Of a DNA stretch of 64,000 nucleotides, positions 16,182 through 25,714 are shown piece after piece (position 1 is the first letter of the stretch; each line of letters begins with the position of its first letter). Both the position numbers and the translations under genes were made by a program. The notes under the pieces were generated by a model, which made no database searches, was not told the DNA's origin, and saw nothing but the letters and a program-made list of their open reading frames with translations. The stretch lies in the NCBI RefSeq assembly GCF_002096335.1, contig NZ_NCUW01000026.1, positions 124,001 to 188,000 on the forward strand. The letters are read 5' to 3'. Source of the stretch: Streptococcus oralis subsp. dentisani. GTDB taxonomy: Bacteria; Bacillota; Bacilli; Lactobacillales; Streptococcaceae.

Positions 16182-17778
16182 ACTTCAACCCCTTCATCTG
16201 CTCTTCAATCTCCTGCTCCAGTGCATGCGATTGCTGGAAGAGGTCTGAGAGTTTATTTTGAAAAGCGGTCATCTTGGCTTCAAACTCGTCTGCTGTGATA
16301 TCTACATAGTCGATCTTGATGTCAAAGTATTGGCCTGCGCTGAGAGAGTAGTTTTTCTCCTTGATATCCTCATAAGAGACAGTGACAGAAAAGTCCTCGA
16401 CGGCTTCTTTCTTGATAAAGGTCTCGACGATCCTCTGCTCTTCTTCAGGAGAGAGCACGGTCTTTTGGTTCTTGCCTTCCTTGACCTTGGTTCCTAGGTT
16501 TGAGGCATCAATGAGGACGACATCACTCTTATTTTTCTTATCGATAAAGAGGATGGAGACGTTAGTACCTGTCGTCGCAAAGATATTAGACGGCATGGAA
16601 ACGACACCTGCCAGCATTTGATTATCCACCAAGTGTTGGCGGATAGTCTTATCAATCCCAGACTGGGCCGTGATAAAGCCTGTCGGCAAGACAACGGCTG
16701 CTTGACCATCTGACTTCAAGGAGTAGATGATATGCTGGACAAAGAGCTCGTAAATCGCCATCTTGTCCTTAGACTTAGCTGGAACCTTGGGCACACCTGC
16801 AAAGAAACGCTCACTTGCTTCTGGCAAGGTCTCTACTTGGTCACGCCACTCTGAAAAGTCCAGCTTGAAAGGCGGGTTAGACACGATATAGTCCATCTTT
16901 TCAGGATGACGGTTGGCGATGATGGTATTTCCCTGTACGATATTATGGATGGAATGTTGCAGTCCATTCAAAATTAGATTAAGACGGAGAAGATTAGATG
17001 ATTTTTGCGAGATATCCTGACTATAGACAGTTGTCTTATCCACACCGATACGACTAGCCAGGTTCATAAGCAAGGTGCCGGAACCAGCTGATGGATCATA
17101 GATCCGCACGTTTGATGGTTGGTCATTTCCCACAAGGATATCAGCGATAATCTTAGCCACAGAGTGAGGTGTATAGTACTCGGCGTACTTACCGCCGCCA
17201 TCTTTGTTGTAGTCCTTGATCATGTACTCAAAAAGTGTAGAGAAAAAGTCGAAACCTTGTGAGAAAATGGTCTCATCAAACTTGACTCGGGTAAGGAGAT
17301 TGATGATAGCTTTTGCGACCTCGTTGCGCTTACTGCTATCTGAGATGGTATCAGTAATCAAACGTTTATCAAAGAGACGAATGGCCGTATCTCCATCCGT
17401 ATGAACAGAGAAGATATCGTTATTATCAATGGCGATCTGGTTGAGGGTATTTTCAAAAGTTTCGTAAAAAGTCGACTCATTTTGCTGACGGTGGAGGGTT
17501 TCGATCAACTGGTCTGGCTTGAGCCAAGCTGTGCTGGTACCGATATCCTCTAAGAGCCAGTCATAGTCTTCCTCACTCATGGTCAGTAAATTTTCATAGG
17601 TATTGGATTCATCTAGTACCTGTGCTTGATATAAAAACTTATCATTTAAAAATTTGTAGAGGAAAGACTGGGTGAGAAGTTTGTACTCACCCGCTTCTCC
17701 TCCTAGTCCTGCATGGGTAAAGACGGCTTTTAAATCATCTACCAAGTCTTGGACTTGGACCTTGTATGTTTCATTCAT
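16174..17778 (-). CDS. hsdM: Type I restriction-modification DNA methyltransferase subunit
   Basis: A 534-residue N6-adenine methyltransferase. An N-terminal helical domain is followed by the AdoMet-binding motif DPSAGSG at 228-234 and the catalytic NPPF at 301-304. It methylates the target chosen by HsdS and protects the host genome. The start codon overlaps the hsdR stop by one base (TAATG), and its own stop lies 8 bases inside hsdS. Length and motif order are normal, with no sign of damage. Confidence 0.95.
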   Translation of the reverse strand: MNETYKVQVQDLVDDLKAVFTHAGLGGEAGEYKLLTQSFLYKFLNDKFLYQAQVLDESNTYENLLTMSEEDYDWLLEDIGTSTAWLKPDQLIETLHRQQNESTFYETFENTLNQIAIDNNDIFSVHTDGDTAIRLFDKRLITDTISDSSKRNEVAKAIINLLTRVKFDETIFSQGFDFFSTLFEYMIKDYNKDGGGKYAEYYTPHSVAKIIADILVGNDQPSNVRIYDPSAGSGTLLMNLASRIGVDKTTVYSQDISQKSSNLLRLNLILNGLQHSIHNIVQGNTIIANRHPEKMDYIVSNPPFKLDFSEWRDQVETLPEASERFFAGVPKVPAKSKDKMAIYELFVQHIIYSLKSDGQAAVVLPTGFITAQSGIDKTIRQHLVDNQMLAGVVSMPSNIFATTGTNVSILFIDKKNKSDVVLIDASNLGTKVKEGKNQKTVLSPEEEQRIVETFIKKEAVEDFSVTVSYEDIKEKNYSLSAGQYFDIKIDYVDITADEFEAKMTAFQNKLSDLFQQSHALEQEIEEQMKGLKYE

Positions 17779-20700
17779 TAGTGTTGGTATTCCTCTTCAT
17801 ATCCTTCAAATAGCGATTCAACCAATCTATCAAAATCTTGTTTGGCCATATTGCTAGCTGATTGGTTTTTCTTCATTTCTTTTCGGGCTTGCTCGCGAAT
17901 CATTCGCTTTAGATATTCCTCATTATCTAGAACCCCTTGGTTTTGACCGATTCTATGGTCTAATTTAATCTTAGAACCTTTGATAACATGGTAAATAGCT
18001 GGAAATTCACTGACCATAGTCGAGTTAGTCACATGCTTGAATGAACGAGCTGCCATTTCATCTCCGTTAAAGTTCATGGTCAATCGTCTCATACGAGTAT
18101 AATAATCCTCCACTGACTTAAAGAGTTCTTCATAGTCTTTTTGTGTTTCCTTGATATTTTCCATCGTATAGCCTTCTTGACCATAGATAAAATGTTTTTG
18201 CATGATGCGTTGGAATTCTTCGTAGAGAGAAACCCACTCAGGATCCTTTTCATCACGCTGTTTTTTAATCTTACCAGCTACCCGACGTCTCCAATCCTCC
18301 AGGTCATTGGCTGCTAGACGAAGTTCTTCCTCTGCAATCTTGACAAAACTAAAACTTGTCTCAGACATCGCTAAATTTAAGAGCGTTTGACTAGAAAAGT
18401 CAGCTGGTTTATCAATCAAGGACAGTGTCAGCATCCGTCTAGAGAGGATATTGAGCAAGGTTGCGACCTGAGCAATGTCAATCTGCTCGATCAATCGATG
18501 GTAACCAAGGAGACGAGCAATATTGTAATACTGCTTGATTGACTCCAAAGCTTTTCGTAAATCGATTAACTGCTTTCTATCCTTGATATCATTGATAGCT
18601 TGGGAAAAGTATTCCAGATTATCCGTTGGATAGTCAAGCAAGATTAGCTCCGTCTTGCTTAATTCATGAGAAATCTCGTCTGCCGGGACAAAGAGAGAGC
18701 CAAAAACATCCTCTCCATTTTCCCCAGTCAAGGCCGTATCATACTCTTGATTGAGTTCTTCCAGATAGGCACGATTGGTCCTGTCAAACTCTTTCGAAAT
18801 ATCCGCGAAGTCGATGACATAGCCAAAGAGATAGTCCTTGTAAGGACGATTGACACGGGTTAGAGTCTGTAAAAGGTTATGAGCCTTGATTTTACGCCCT
18901 AGGTAGAGACGTTTGAGACGAGGGGCATCAAAACCTGTCAAGAGCATGGAGTAGACGATGATAAGGTCAATTTTGCCTTCTTTGTAAGCATCTACCTTTT
19001 CTTTCTTCTCTTCCTTATCTCCCTCATCATGGAGAATCAATGCGGATGTCAAGTTGATTGTTCCAGCTTTACGACGTTTTTCTAATTGCTTTTCAAGCTC
19101 ACGCGCCTGCTTTGACGAGTCACAGACGATCATGCCACCAATCGTCTGATCATCAAAAATTACATCACGTGCACGATTAAAGTCCTCGATGATAAAGTCT
19201 AACATAGGTTCTACATAACGAGGGTGAGCAAAGATATCCTCCTTGGACAAGCCTCCACGTTGGATCTCTTCATTGATGGATCTGAGATTGTCTTTATAAG
19301 AAGTCTCGATATCTTCTCGCATCAAACGTAGGGTAAAGCCATCATCGATAGACTGGTTGTAGTAGTATTTGTGGATATAGTCCCCAAAAATATCACGTGT
19401 GGTCGCATGATTTTCCTTGGTTTTGCCATCTTTCTTATAGGTAATCAATGGGGTCCCAGTCAAAGCAATCTTGATTGCATTGGTGTCTGCCTGATAGAGA
19501 TTTGGTAGGTAGGAACCACGTTCATTATAAGAGCGATGGGCTTCATCGATAAAGTAGATATTTTGACGATTGAGGTCATAACCAGAGCGGTCAGTCAAGT
19601 CTGAATTGTCCTTGAACTTCTGGATATTGACCACAGCAACATCATAACCATCTTGTTTTTGATTGAGCTCTTGAGGGCTGTTGATACGCTTAACCTTGAG
19701 CCCTCGTTTGGTAAATTCTTTAAAGGCTTGGTCTGCCAGATCCAAACGATCCACGACAAAGTAAAACTGAGGGACAATTCCCTGTTTTGAGAAATAATTG
19801 GTCAGATAGCGAATATTGAAGAAAGCCAAGGCTGTCTTCCCTGAACCTTGTGTATGCCAGATAACGCCCTTCTTAACACCTCTTGCAATTGTTTCTTCAA
19901 TGGCACGTGTCGCAAAATACTGAGGGTAGCGCATGACATGCTTCTGCAGTTGCATCTGACCATCCTTGCTCTCTTCCTCTACATAGACTAGTCCAAAACG
20001 AAGCATAAAGAGCAGGCGTCCTTTCTGATACAAGGAGGACAGAAAGGCATTGCAAGGTGTGTCAGGGTTTAGGTTTGTTTTGAATTCTGGCTGGGACTTG
20101 AGGGCAAAGTGGTTCATATCATCTAAAACGAAGTCGATTTGGCCCTCTGTTAAGGTTGCTAAGGAATGAAGGAAATCTTCTTCTCTTTCTTCCTTGAAAG
20201 CATTAAACTTGGTTTTTGAATAGGCATTTGAACCGTAGTAAGAGCCCTGTTTTTGTTGACCTTGTCCACTGATATAGGGCAAGTTGTCAGACAGAGCTAT
20301 CAACTGGGTGATATTATTAAAGCGACGGAACTTGCGATTTTCAAATCGTTGTCTAGTTCTGTCTTGCTCCGACTGAATTCCTGTTTTCCCATCTCGAATC
20401 GCATTTGGCTGTTTCACTTCGATATAAGAGAGAGGCAGACCATTGATAAATACGACAATATCAGGACGAAATTCATCCTGGCCATTTTTACAAGTGACTT
20501 CAAGCGCTACATGAAAAGTATTGGCTTCAGGGTTTTCCCAGTCAATATAAACTGTATCTTCCTGGCCTTGCAGGCGTCTAAAGAAAGAACGTCCCAAGTC
20601 ATTTTGATTTAGTTCCAACTTGATATTGGCCAATTCTCTCTCAAAGTCTTCCTCTGTCAGGTAGTTGTTAAATTTTAAAAATTGCTCCTTAAAAACAGAT

Positions 20701-20840
20701 ACGAGGATATTGGTATCTGGATCTCGTTCTGCAATCTCCTTCCCATTACGGGGAAGATAGGTATAGCCCAGTCTCATGAGGTGCAGAGTTGCTGGAATCT
20801 GGACTCTCGTTAATTCAGAAAAATCTTTTCTTTTTGCCAT
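17778..20840 (-). CDS. hsdR: Type I restriction endonuclease subunit R
   Basis: A 1020-residue motor and nuclease subunit that translocates unmethylated DNA and cuts it. The N-terminal PD-(D/E)xK nuclease is seen as RPDIVVFINGLPLSYIEVKQ. The SF2 helicase part has Walker A HTQGSGKTA, DEAH-type IDEAHRSYNERG and motif III ALTGTP. It is first in the hsdR-hsdM-hsdS-kwaB-like-membrane operon. An extended -10 promoter lies about 85 bases upstream, and a short inverted repeat AGAATA/TATTCT (20865-20879) between promoter and gene could bind a regulator. Confidence 0.95.
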   Translation of the reverse strand: MAKRKDFSELTRVQIPATLHLMRLGYTYLPRNGKEIAERDPDTNILVSVFKEQFLKFNNYLTEEDFERELANIKLELNQNDLGRSFFRRLQGQEDTVYIDWENPEANTFHVALEVTCKNGQDEFRPDIVVFINGLPLSYIEVKQPNAIRDGKTGIQSEQDRTRQRFENRKFRRFNNITQLIALSDNLPYISGQGQQKQGSYYGSNAYSKTKFNAFKEEREEDFLHSLATLTEGQIDFVLDDMNHFALKSQPEFKTNLNPDTPCNAFLSSLYQKGRLLFMLRFGLVYVEEESKDGQMQLQKHVMRYPQYFATRAIEETIARGVKKGVIWHTQGSGKTALAFFNIRYLTNYFSKQGIVPQFYFVVDRLDLADQAFKEFTKRGLKVKRINSPQELNQKQDGYDVAVVNIQKFKDNSDLTDRSGYDLNRQNIYFIDEAHRSYNERGSYLPNLYQADTNAIKIALTGTPLITYKKDGKTKENHATTRDIFGDYIHKYYYNQSIDDGFTLRLMREDIETSYKDNLRSINEEIQRGGLSKEDIFAHPRYVEPMLDFIIEDFNRARDVIFDDQTIGGMIVCDSSKQARELEKQLEKRRKAGTINLTSALILHDEGDKEEKKEKVDAYKEGKIDLIIVYSMLLTGFDAPRLKRLYLGRKIKAHNLLQTLTRVNRPYKDYLFGYVIDFADISKEFDRTNRAYLEELNQEYDTALTGENGEDVFGSLFVPADEISHELSKTELILLDYPTDNLEYFSQAINDIKDRKQLIDLRKALESIKQYYNIARLLGYHRLIEQIDIAQVATLLNILSRRMLTLSLIDKPADFSSQTLLNLAMSETSFSFVKIAEEELRLAANDLEDWRRRVAGKIKKQRDEKDPEWVSLYEEFQRIMQKHFIYGQEGYTMENIKETQKDYEELFKSVEDYYTRMRRLTMNFNGDEMAARSFKHVTNSTMVSEFPAIYHVIKGSKIKLDHRIGQNQGVLDNEEYLKRMIREQARKEMKKNQSASNMAKQDFDRLVESLFEGYEEEYQH

Positions 20841-20864
20841 AAAAAACCTTTCTTATGCTTTGTA

Positions 20865-20935
20865 AGAATAGTTTATTCTAAACACTTCATTCTATTCAAC
20901 TATTAAAAATGTATTTTCTCTATTATTATATCATG
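20865..20935 (-). promoter_or_regulatory. Promoter region of the hsd operon
   Basis: Minus-strand TATAAT (20925-20930) preceded by TGA gives an extended -10. No good -35 is visible. A 6-bp inverted repeat with a 3-base centre (20865-20879) lies in the leader. Confidence 0.5.
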
Positions 20936-20961
20936 TTTCAGATAGATTTTTCCATAGACCC

Positions 20962-23594
20962 CTACTCGAATCGGCTTTTAACCTTCTTCTTAGTCAAGAT
21001 ACGGTCGTTTTTGTTAGAGAGAGCTTGGATACGAGCTTCAAGAAGGATTTGCCGTCCGGCCTCTGTCCGTGTGTAGACGAGGTGATAACGTCCGATAGTT
21101 GGCGTCAGAAAGTCAAGAAATTTCTGTGCTTCTTCCTTGCGCTTGTCAAAAAGACTAAGAACGGCATAGTAAGGTGACTGGCCTTCTCGGACTTTCTCCG
21201 CCTTCAAGAGATAGCGCTGGTTGTCCACTGGAGCAAAGAACTCTCCCACAGTCTGAGCAAACAACTCCTTGTCTCTCATGCTTCCTCCCTTGAGATAGGC
21301 AAAAATCATATAATTTTCCTTATCCTCCTCTACCCGAACACAGGATTGATCGTCCGTTAGGTGCCCCGAACCTAGCAGAGCCCTTCGGATCTGCTCACCC
21401 AGAGACTGCAATTGTTTATAGGGACTCTTATAGCAGAGGTAACGCCAAGATGCAAAGGCAAAAAGAGGAGACAGGCTGCCGTAAGCCACCAAACACTGAT
21501 CAGTCTCAGTCTAAATAGCAAGACCAACAAATCCACTGCTAACAAGAGCAATGACATGCGAACCCATTTTAATGCATCAAGCAATAGTATGACTGGGATC
21601 TTCTTTTTTGGGGTTGCGACTTCTGTAACTATCTCAAATTGATCCGCTACGACAAGAGCATCTTGCCATTTTAGTCTCAAGCCTGCTCGATCCTTGGAGA
21701 GACTCTTAACTCGCTCATTATACTCGCTGATTTGCTTTTTCTTAAAGGGGGGCTTTGGAAAATCCAAACGATCCAAACCGGTCTCAATACTCTCCCGATT
21801 ATAGGCTAAGCCAAGAAAATGCTCCATCCGTCGCGACAAGGTCTGCAGATCCTGATTGCTCTCTGGTCTAGGCTCCTCACCAGGAAGAGTGATGAGTGCT
21901 TGCGCTTGAACGGCTACCAGATGCCAGATGTTGCTGGTCTTTTCTGGATGTCCCGGCCAGATACGAATGGCACGCCCGCGCATCTGGTTACTCAGCATAA
22001 AGCTCCCCACAAAGCTTCCGAGGATTAGGGAGTTGACACAAGGAGCATCCCACCCCTCTCCAAGGAGAGATTTAGTTCCGACTAGGACTTGAATCCGCCC
22101 TCGTTGAAAAAGCTCCGTCACCGCTGCCACGATTCCCTTAGCTGAGCTCGGAAAAACGACTTGCACATAATGCTTTTGATCCAAGTGACCAATAGACGAA
22201 AAACTGAGACGAACCTGAGGCAAGAGTTCCTTCAACTCTGCTGCCACATCGGTAGACAAAATAACGACACTACCTGACAAGACAGCCAAAGAAACAGGTA
22301 TCTCTTGCTCCTGAGCTTTTCGACGAATGCTTTCAAAATAAGGGAGAACCCCCAACTGAGAAATGGTTGCCTGATCATCTCCCAGATAGGTGGCAAAATC
22401 CTTGCGAATATAGTCAGCTAGTACTAACTGTCTCAGTTCCTGACCTAGACTCTCATACTCCGTCAAAAAGATATCGGCAATGGCAGACAACTTCCCCAGA
22501 GATTGGGTTAAAAGCTGGTCAGAAACCTTAGACTTAACCAGATAAACCTGACGTTTTTCCACTAGCCCACGCGCCTTCAAGTCAGCCTCTAACTTTTTCC
22601 TATATCCATCTGGATCCTCATACCAATCTGGTGTCTGATAGAGCATGCTCTGCAACAGTGTTTCCAGCCAGTAGGAGGTCAATGCTGGAAGCTTCTGAGT
22701 TCCCAGCAAATTTTGCAAAGAGGGAGGAATCGTTAACCCCTGAGAATGCATATAAATCAACATAGCAGACAAGTACTTGGGATCTTCTAAGAGTAAATCA
22801 GATGAAATATCCCCTTTGAGGGCCTTAGATCCTGCTACAAATGTTTGAAAATCAGGATCGACTATAAGGTGATGAATATAGTCCCACTTAGTCTCCTCAA
22901 ACCGTTTGAGACGTTCCGACTCTTCAGCTGTTGGTGAACACATATAGACAAAATCCTGATGAGGACAGAGGGTGCCTTCCTTGACTAGTTCAGGTACCGT
23001 AATTTCTTGGTCAATTTCCCCACACATTCGGATATAGCGTTCCCAGAGTTCAGGTTCACTATCGTAGGGAGGGGTTGCCGTTAGGGCGATAACCTGTAGC
23101 TGCTCATACTGCTTACGGAAATCTTCTAGACTTCGCCACCATTCATTGCGCAGGTGGTGGCATTCGTCCAAGCAAAGAGTAGCAACTTTCTGAGCTCTTA
23201 GACTTGCAAGCAAATCAAACCCCACAAAATCCTCTGCTTCTCCATCTTCTTGTGATTGCAATTGGTTCATAGCGCTATGAAAGGCCTGATAGGTCACAAT
23301 CGTTAGGGGCCTCATCTCCTTTAAGTTTTGGGAAACGAGGTCTGAAATCTTCTGTTCGTTCTCTAAAAAGGCTGTTTGAATCCTCTCTACCCATTGTTCA
23401 CGAATGGTGACAGTCGGAACTAAGATGAGGGCTGGGTTGCCAAAACGAGCGATTAGCTCGATACCAATGGTTGTCTTTCCAGACCCTGGAGCAGCCACTA
23501 GATGAACATGACCGTCTGCTTGATAGTCCTGAAAACGATCCAAGACCTGTTTTTGGTATTGGCGCCAGCTTCCTTTAAAGTTTAAACCTAACAT
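20962..23594 (-). pseudogene. DEAD/DEAH-type helicase gene, frameshifted near its 3' part
   Basis: The first reading frame (23594 to 21372) encodes an SF2 helicase: Walker A LVAAPGSGKTTIG, DECH box LCLDECHHLRNEW, ALTATPPYDSE and motif VI QMRGRAIRIWPG. The second frame (21492 to 20962) continues the protein with FAFASWRYLCYKSPYKQLQ and a C-terminal domain. The frames meet at a run of five T on the minus strand (plus 21460-21464). Six T would restore one continuous product of about 880 residues, reading LTAACLLFFAFASW. The break is therefore one missing base in a homopolymer: a real mutation, a slippage-prone tract or a sequencing error. The helicase domains are intact upstream, so a truncated protein could still be made. 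Function unknown. Confidence 0.75.
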
Positions 23595-23727
23595 GATACC
23601 CTCTCATTCTATACCGTCATTTTCTTATTCTCATTTTACCACACTTATTTCACCAGCTAGATAATCCAGATAGTTTTTCTCCACAAAATATGATATAGTA
23701 GTATCATACTATCTATAAGGAGTTCCT

Positions 23728-24345
23728 ATGTCACAGCATAAGCAAATGAAAGCTGTTTCTCCCCTTCTACAGCAAGTCATCAATATTTCGTCTATCGTCG
23801 GGGGAGTCGGTACCTTGATTTTCTGTATTTGGGCCTATCAGGCGGGGGTTTTACAGTCCAAGGAAACCCTATCGGCCTTTATCCAGCAAGCTGGGGTATG
23901 GGGACCACCGCTCTTTATCTTTTTACAGATCCTACAAACCGTTGTTCCGATCATTCCGGGTGCTTTGACCTCAGTGGCTGGGGTCTTTATTTACGGCCAC
24001 ATCATCGGAACCATCTATAACTATATCGGCATCGTGATTGGCTGTGCCATTATCTTTTATCTCGTGCGCCTCTACGGAGCTGCCTTTGTCCAGTCCGTCG
24101 TCAGCAAGCGCACTTATGACAAATACATCGGTTGGTTAGATAAGGGCAATCGTTTCGAGCGTTTCTTTATCTTTATGATGATCTGGCCAGTTAGCCCAGC
24201 TGACTTTCTCTGTATGCTGGCAGCATTGACCAAGATGACCTTCAAGCGCTATATGATTATTATCGTTTTGACCAAACCCTTTACCCTAGTGGTTTATACC
24301 TATGGTTTGACCTATATTATTGATTTCTTCTGGCAGATGTTTTGA
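23728..24345 (+). CDS. TVP38/TMEM64 (SNARE-associated/DedA-like) membrane protein
   Basis: A 205-residue integral membrane protein with about five hydrophobic segments and the family core FLQILQTVVPIIPGALTSVAG followed by YNYIGIVIGCAIIFYLVRLYG. Related DedA-superfamily proteins help move or recycle membrane lipids; the substrate here is unknown. The start follows AAGGAG, and the short upstream region contains an imperfect ATAGTA/TACTAT inverted repeat next to it. It is transcribed alone, convergent with scrK, and ends at a strong bidirectional hairpin. Confidence 0.85.
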   Translation: MSQHKQMKAVSPLLQQVINISSIVGGVGTLIFCIWAYQAGVLQSKETLSAFIQQAGVWGPPLFIFLQILQTVVPIIPGALTSVAGVFIYGHIIGTIYNYIGIVIGCAIIFYLVRLYGAAFVQSVVSKRTYDKYIGWLDKGNRFERFFIFMMIWPVSPADFLCMLAALTKMTFKRYMIIIVLTKPFTLVVYTYGLTYIIDFFWQMF

Positions 24346-24352
24346 GAATAGA

Positions 24353-24385
24353 AAAATCCGTTTGGTTTCCCAAGCGGATTTTTTG
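24353..24385 (+). terminator. Terminator after the TVP38 gene (first copy)
   Basis: AAATCCGTTTGG (24354-24365), loop TTTC, CCAAGCGGATTT (24370-24381) and a T-run. The same hairpin with one loop change recurs at 24633-24656 in front of the scrK 3' end, about 280 bases away. Confidence 0.9.
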
Positions 24386-24446
24386 AACATAGACAGCCTA
24401 TTACTTGATACTAAATATACTTTGGTATGGAAATCATGCCTATTTT

Positions 24447-24586
24447 TCGCGAGTAAAGCGAGGACTTACCTAGCCTTTCCGCCGTGATAAAAACACCTGA
24501 AATCTCATGGTTTCAGGTGTTGGGAAACTTTGAGACAGTAGGCTCAAAGTTTCGATATGGAATTTCGAAGAAAGTCGCTACCGTCC
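24447..24586 (+). repeat. Multi-hairpin intergenic element, copy A
   Basis: Non-coding stretch between the two copies of the duplicated terminator. In order it has a small hairpin TCGC/GCGA (24447-24461), the anchor GCCGTG (24481), hairpin 1 AACACCTGAAA/TTTCAGGTGTT (24492-24521), hairpin 2 AAACTTTGAG/CTCAAAGTTT (24525-24552) with TAGG in its loop region, a short hairpin TTTC/GAAA (24563-24573) and the anchor ACCGTCC (24580-24586). The element at 62486-62645 on the other strand has the same order and anchors but different stem sequences. Confidence 0.65.
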
Positions 24587-24630
24587 ATAATCACTTAAGG
24601 AAAGGCTCAAAAAAATTGTCTTCAAACAAA

Positions 24631-24660
24631 ACATCCGTTTGGTTGCCCAAGCGGATATTT
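24631..24660 (-). terminator. Terminator after scrK (second copy of the hairpin)
   Basis: ATCCGTTTGG (24633-24642) pairs with CCAAGCGGAT (24647-24656). On the minus strand it is followed by a T-rich GTTTTGTTT. It is nearly identical to the hairpin at 24353-24385. Confidence 0.75.
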
Positions 24661-24668
24661 TCTTTGTT

Positions 24669-25556
24669 TTATTTTGCGACACTCTTAGCAAGGACAAAGT
24701 TCCCAAGTGTGGCAGAACCATTGCCTGCGACTGCTGGAGTCACGATATAGTCACGCACGTCTGGTACTGGTAGGTAACCATTTAGAAGAGCAGTGAATTT
24801 CTCACGTACACGGTCCAGCATGTGTTGTTGGGCCATAACCCCACCACCAAAGACGATGACGTCTGGGCGGAAAGTTACTGTAGCATTGACCGCAGCCTGA
24901 GCGATATAGTAGGCTTGAACATCCCAGACAGAGCTGTTGAGTTCGATGTTTTCGCCACGAACACCTGTACGAGCTTCTAGACTTGGACCAGCCGCAAAGC
25001 CTTCCAAACAGCCCTTGTGGAAAGGACAGACGCCGTTAAATTCTTTTTCTACATCCATTGGGTGTTTAGCCACATAGTAGTGACCCATCTCAGGGTGACC
25101 CACACCACCGATAAATTCACCACGTTGGATAACACCTGCACCGATACCTGTACCGATCGTGTAGTAAACCAAGTTCTCGATACGGCCACCAGCATTGTTA
25201 CGGGCAACCACCTCACCGTAGGCAGAGCTATTTACGTCAGTGGTGAAATACATGGGTACGTTGAGGGCACGACGAAGGGCACCAAGTAGGTCTACATTTG
25301 CCCAGTGAGGTTTTGGAGTCGTTGTGATAAAGCCATAGGTTTTTGAGTTTTTATCGATATCAATGGGACCGAAGGAACCGATGGCAAGACCTGCAAGATT
25401 ATCGAATTTTGAAAAGAATTCGATGGTTTTATCGATAGTCTCGATTGGAGTTGTTGTAGGAAACTGTGTTTTTTCTACAACGTTAAAATTTTCATCTCCG
25501 ACAGCACAGACAAACTTTGTACCGCCCGCTTCTAAGCTTCCATATAATTTTGTCAT
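24669..25556 (-). CDS. scrK: Fructokinase (ROK family)
   Basis: Phosphorylates the fructose released from sucrose-6-phosphate. The 295-residue protein has the ROK nucleotide loop GSLEAGGTKFVCAVG, the TIGTGIGAGVIQRGE segment and the zinc-type signature CPFHKGCLEGFAAGPS with HPEMGHYYV. The start is at 25556 after AAGAGG; an in-frame Met 13 codons upstream lies in the leader. It has its own extended -10 promoter (minus-strand TATAAT at 25584-25589 preceded by TGC). It follows scrA on the same strand, separated by a terminator, within the sucrose locus. Confidence 0.92.
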   Translation of the reverse strand: MTKLYGSLEAGGTKFVCAVGDENFNVVEKTQFPTTTPIETIDKTIEFFSKFDNLAGLAIGSFGPIDIDKNSKTYGFITTTPKPHWANVDLLGALRRALNVPMYFTTDVNSSAYGEVVARNNAGGRIENLVYYTIGTGIGAGVIQRGEFIGGVGHPEMGHYYVAKHPMDVEKEFNGVCPFHKGCLEGFAAGPSLEARTGVRGENIELNSSVWDVQAYYIAQAAVNATVTFRPDVIVFGGGVMAQQHMLDRVREKFTALLNGYLPVPDVRDYIVTPAVAGNGSATLGNFVLAKSVAK

Positions 25557-25654
25557 GATAAACCTCTTATCTTTGTTTTCTCTATTATAGCACATTTTAA
25601 AGGGCTAGATTTCTCAATATTTTAGATTTTCCTCTGTAAATCTTACCATCCAAG

Positions 25655-25690
25655 TAAAAACGAACAAACATAATATTTGTTCGTTTTATT
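25655..25690 (-). terminator. Terminator of scrA
   Basis: A perfect 12-bp stem, AAAACGAACAAA (25657-25668) with TTTGTTCGTTTT (25676-25687), is followed on the minus strand by further T. It lies directly after the scrA stop codon. Confidence 0.9.
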
Positions 25691-25714
25691 TTTAAATCTG
25701 ATTTTCGAAGAGGA

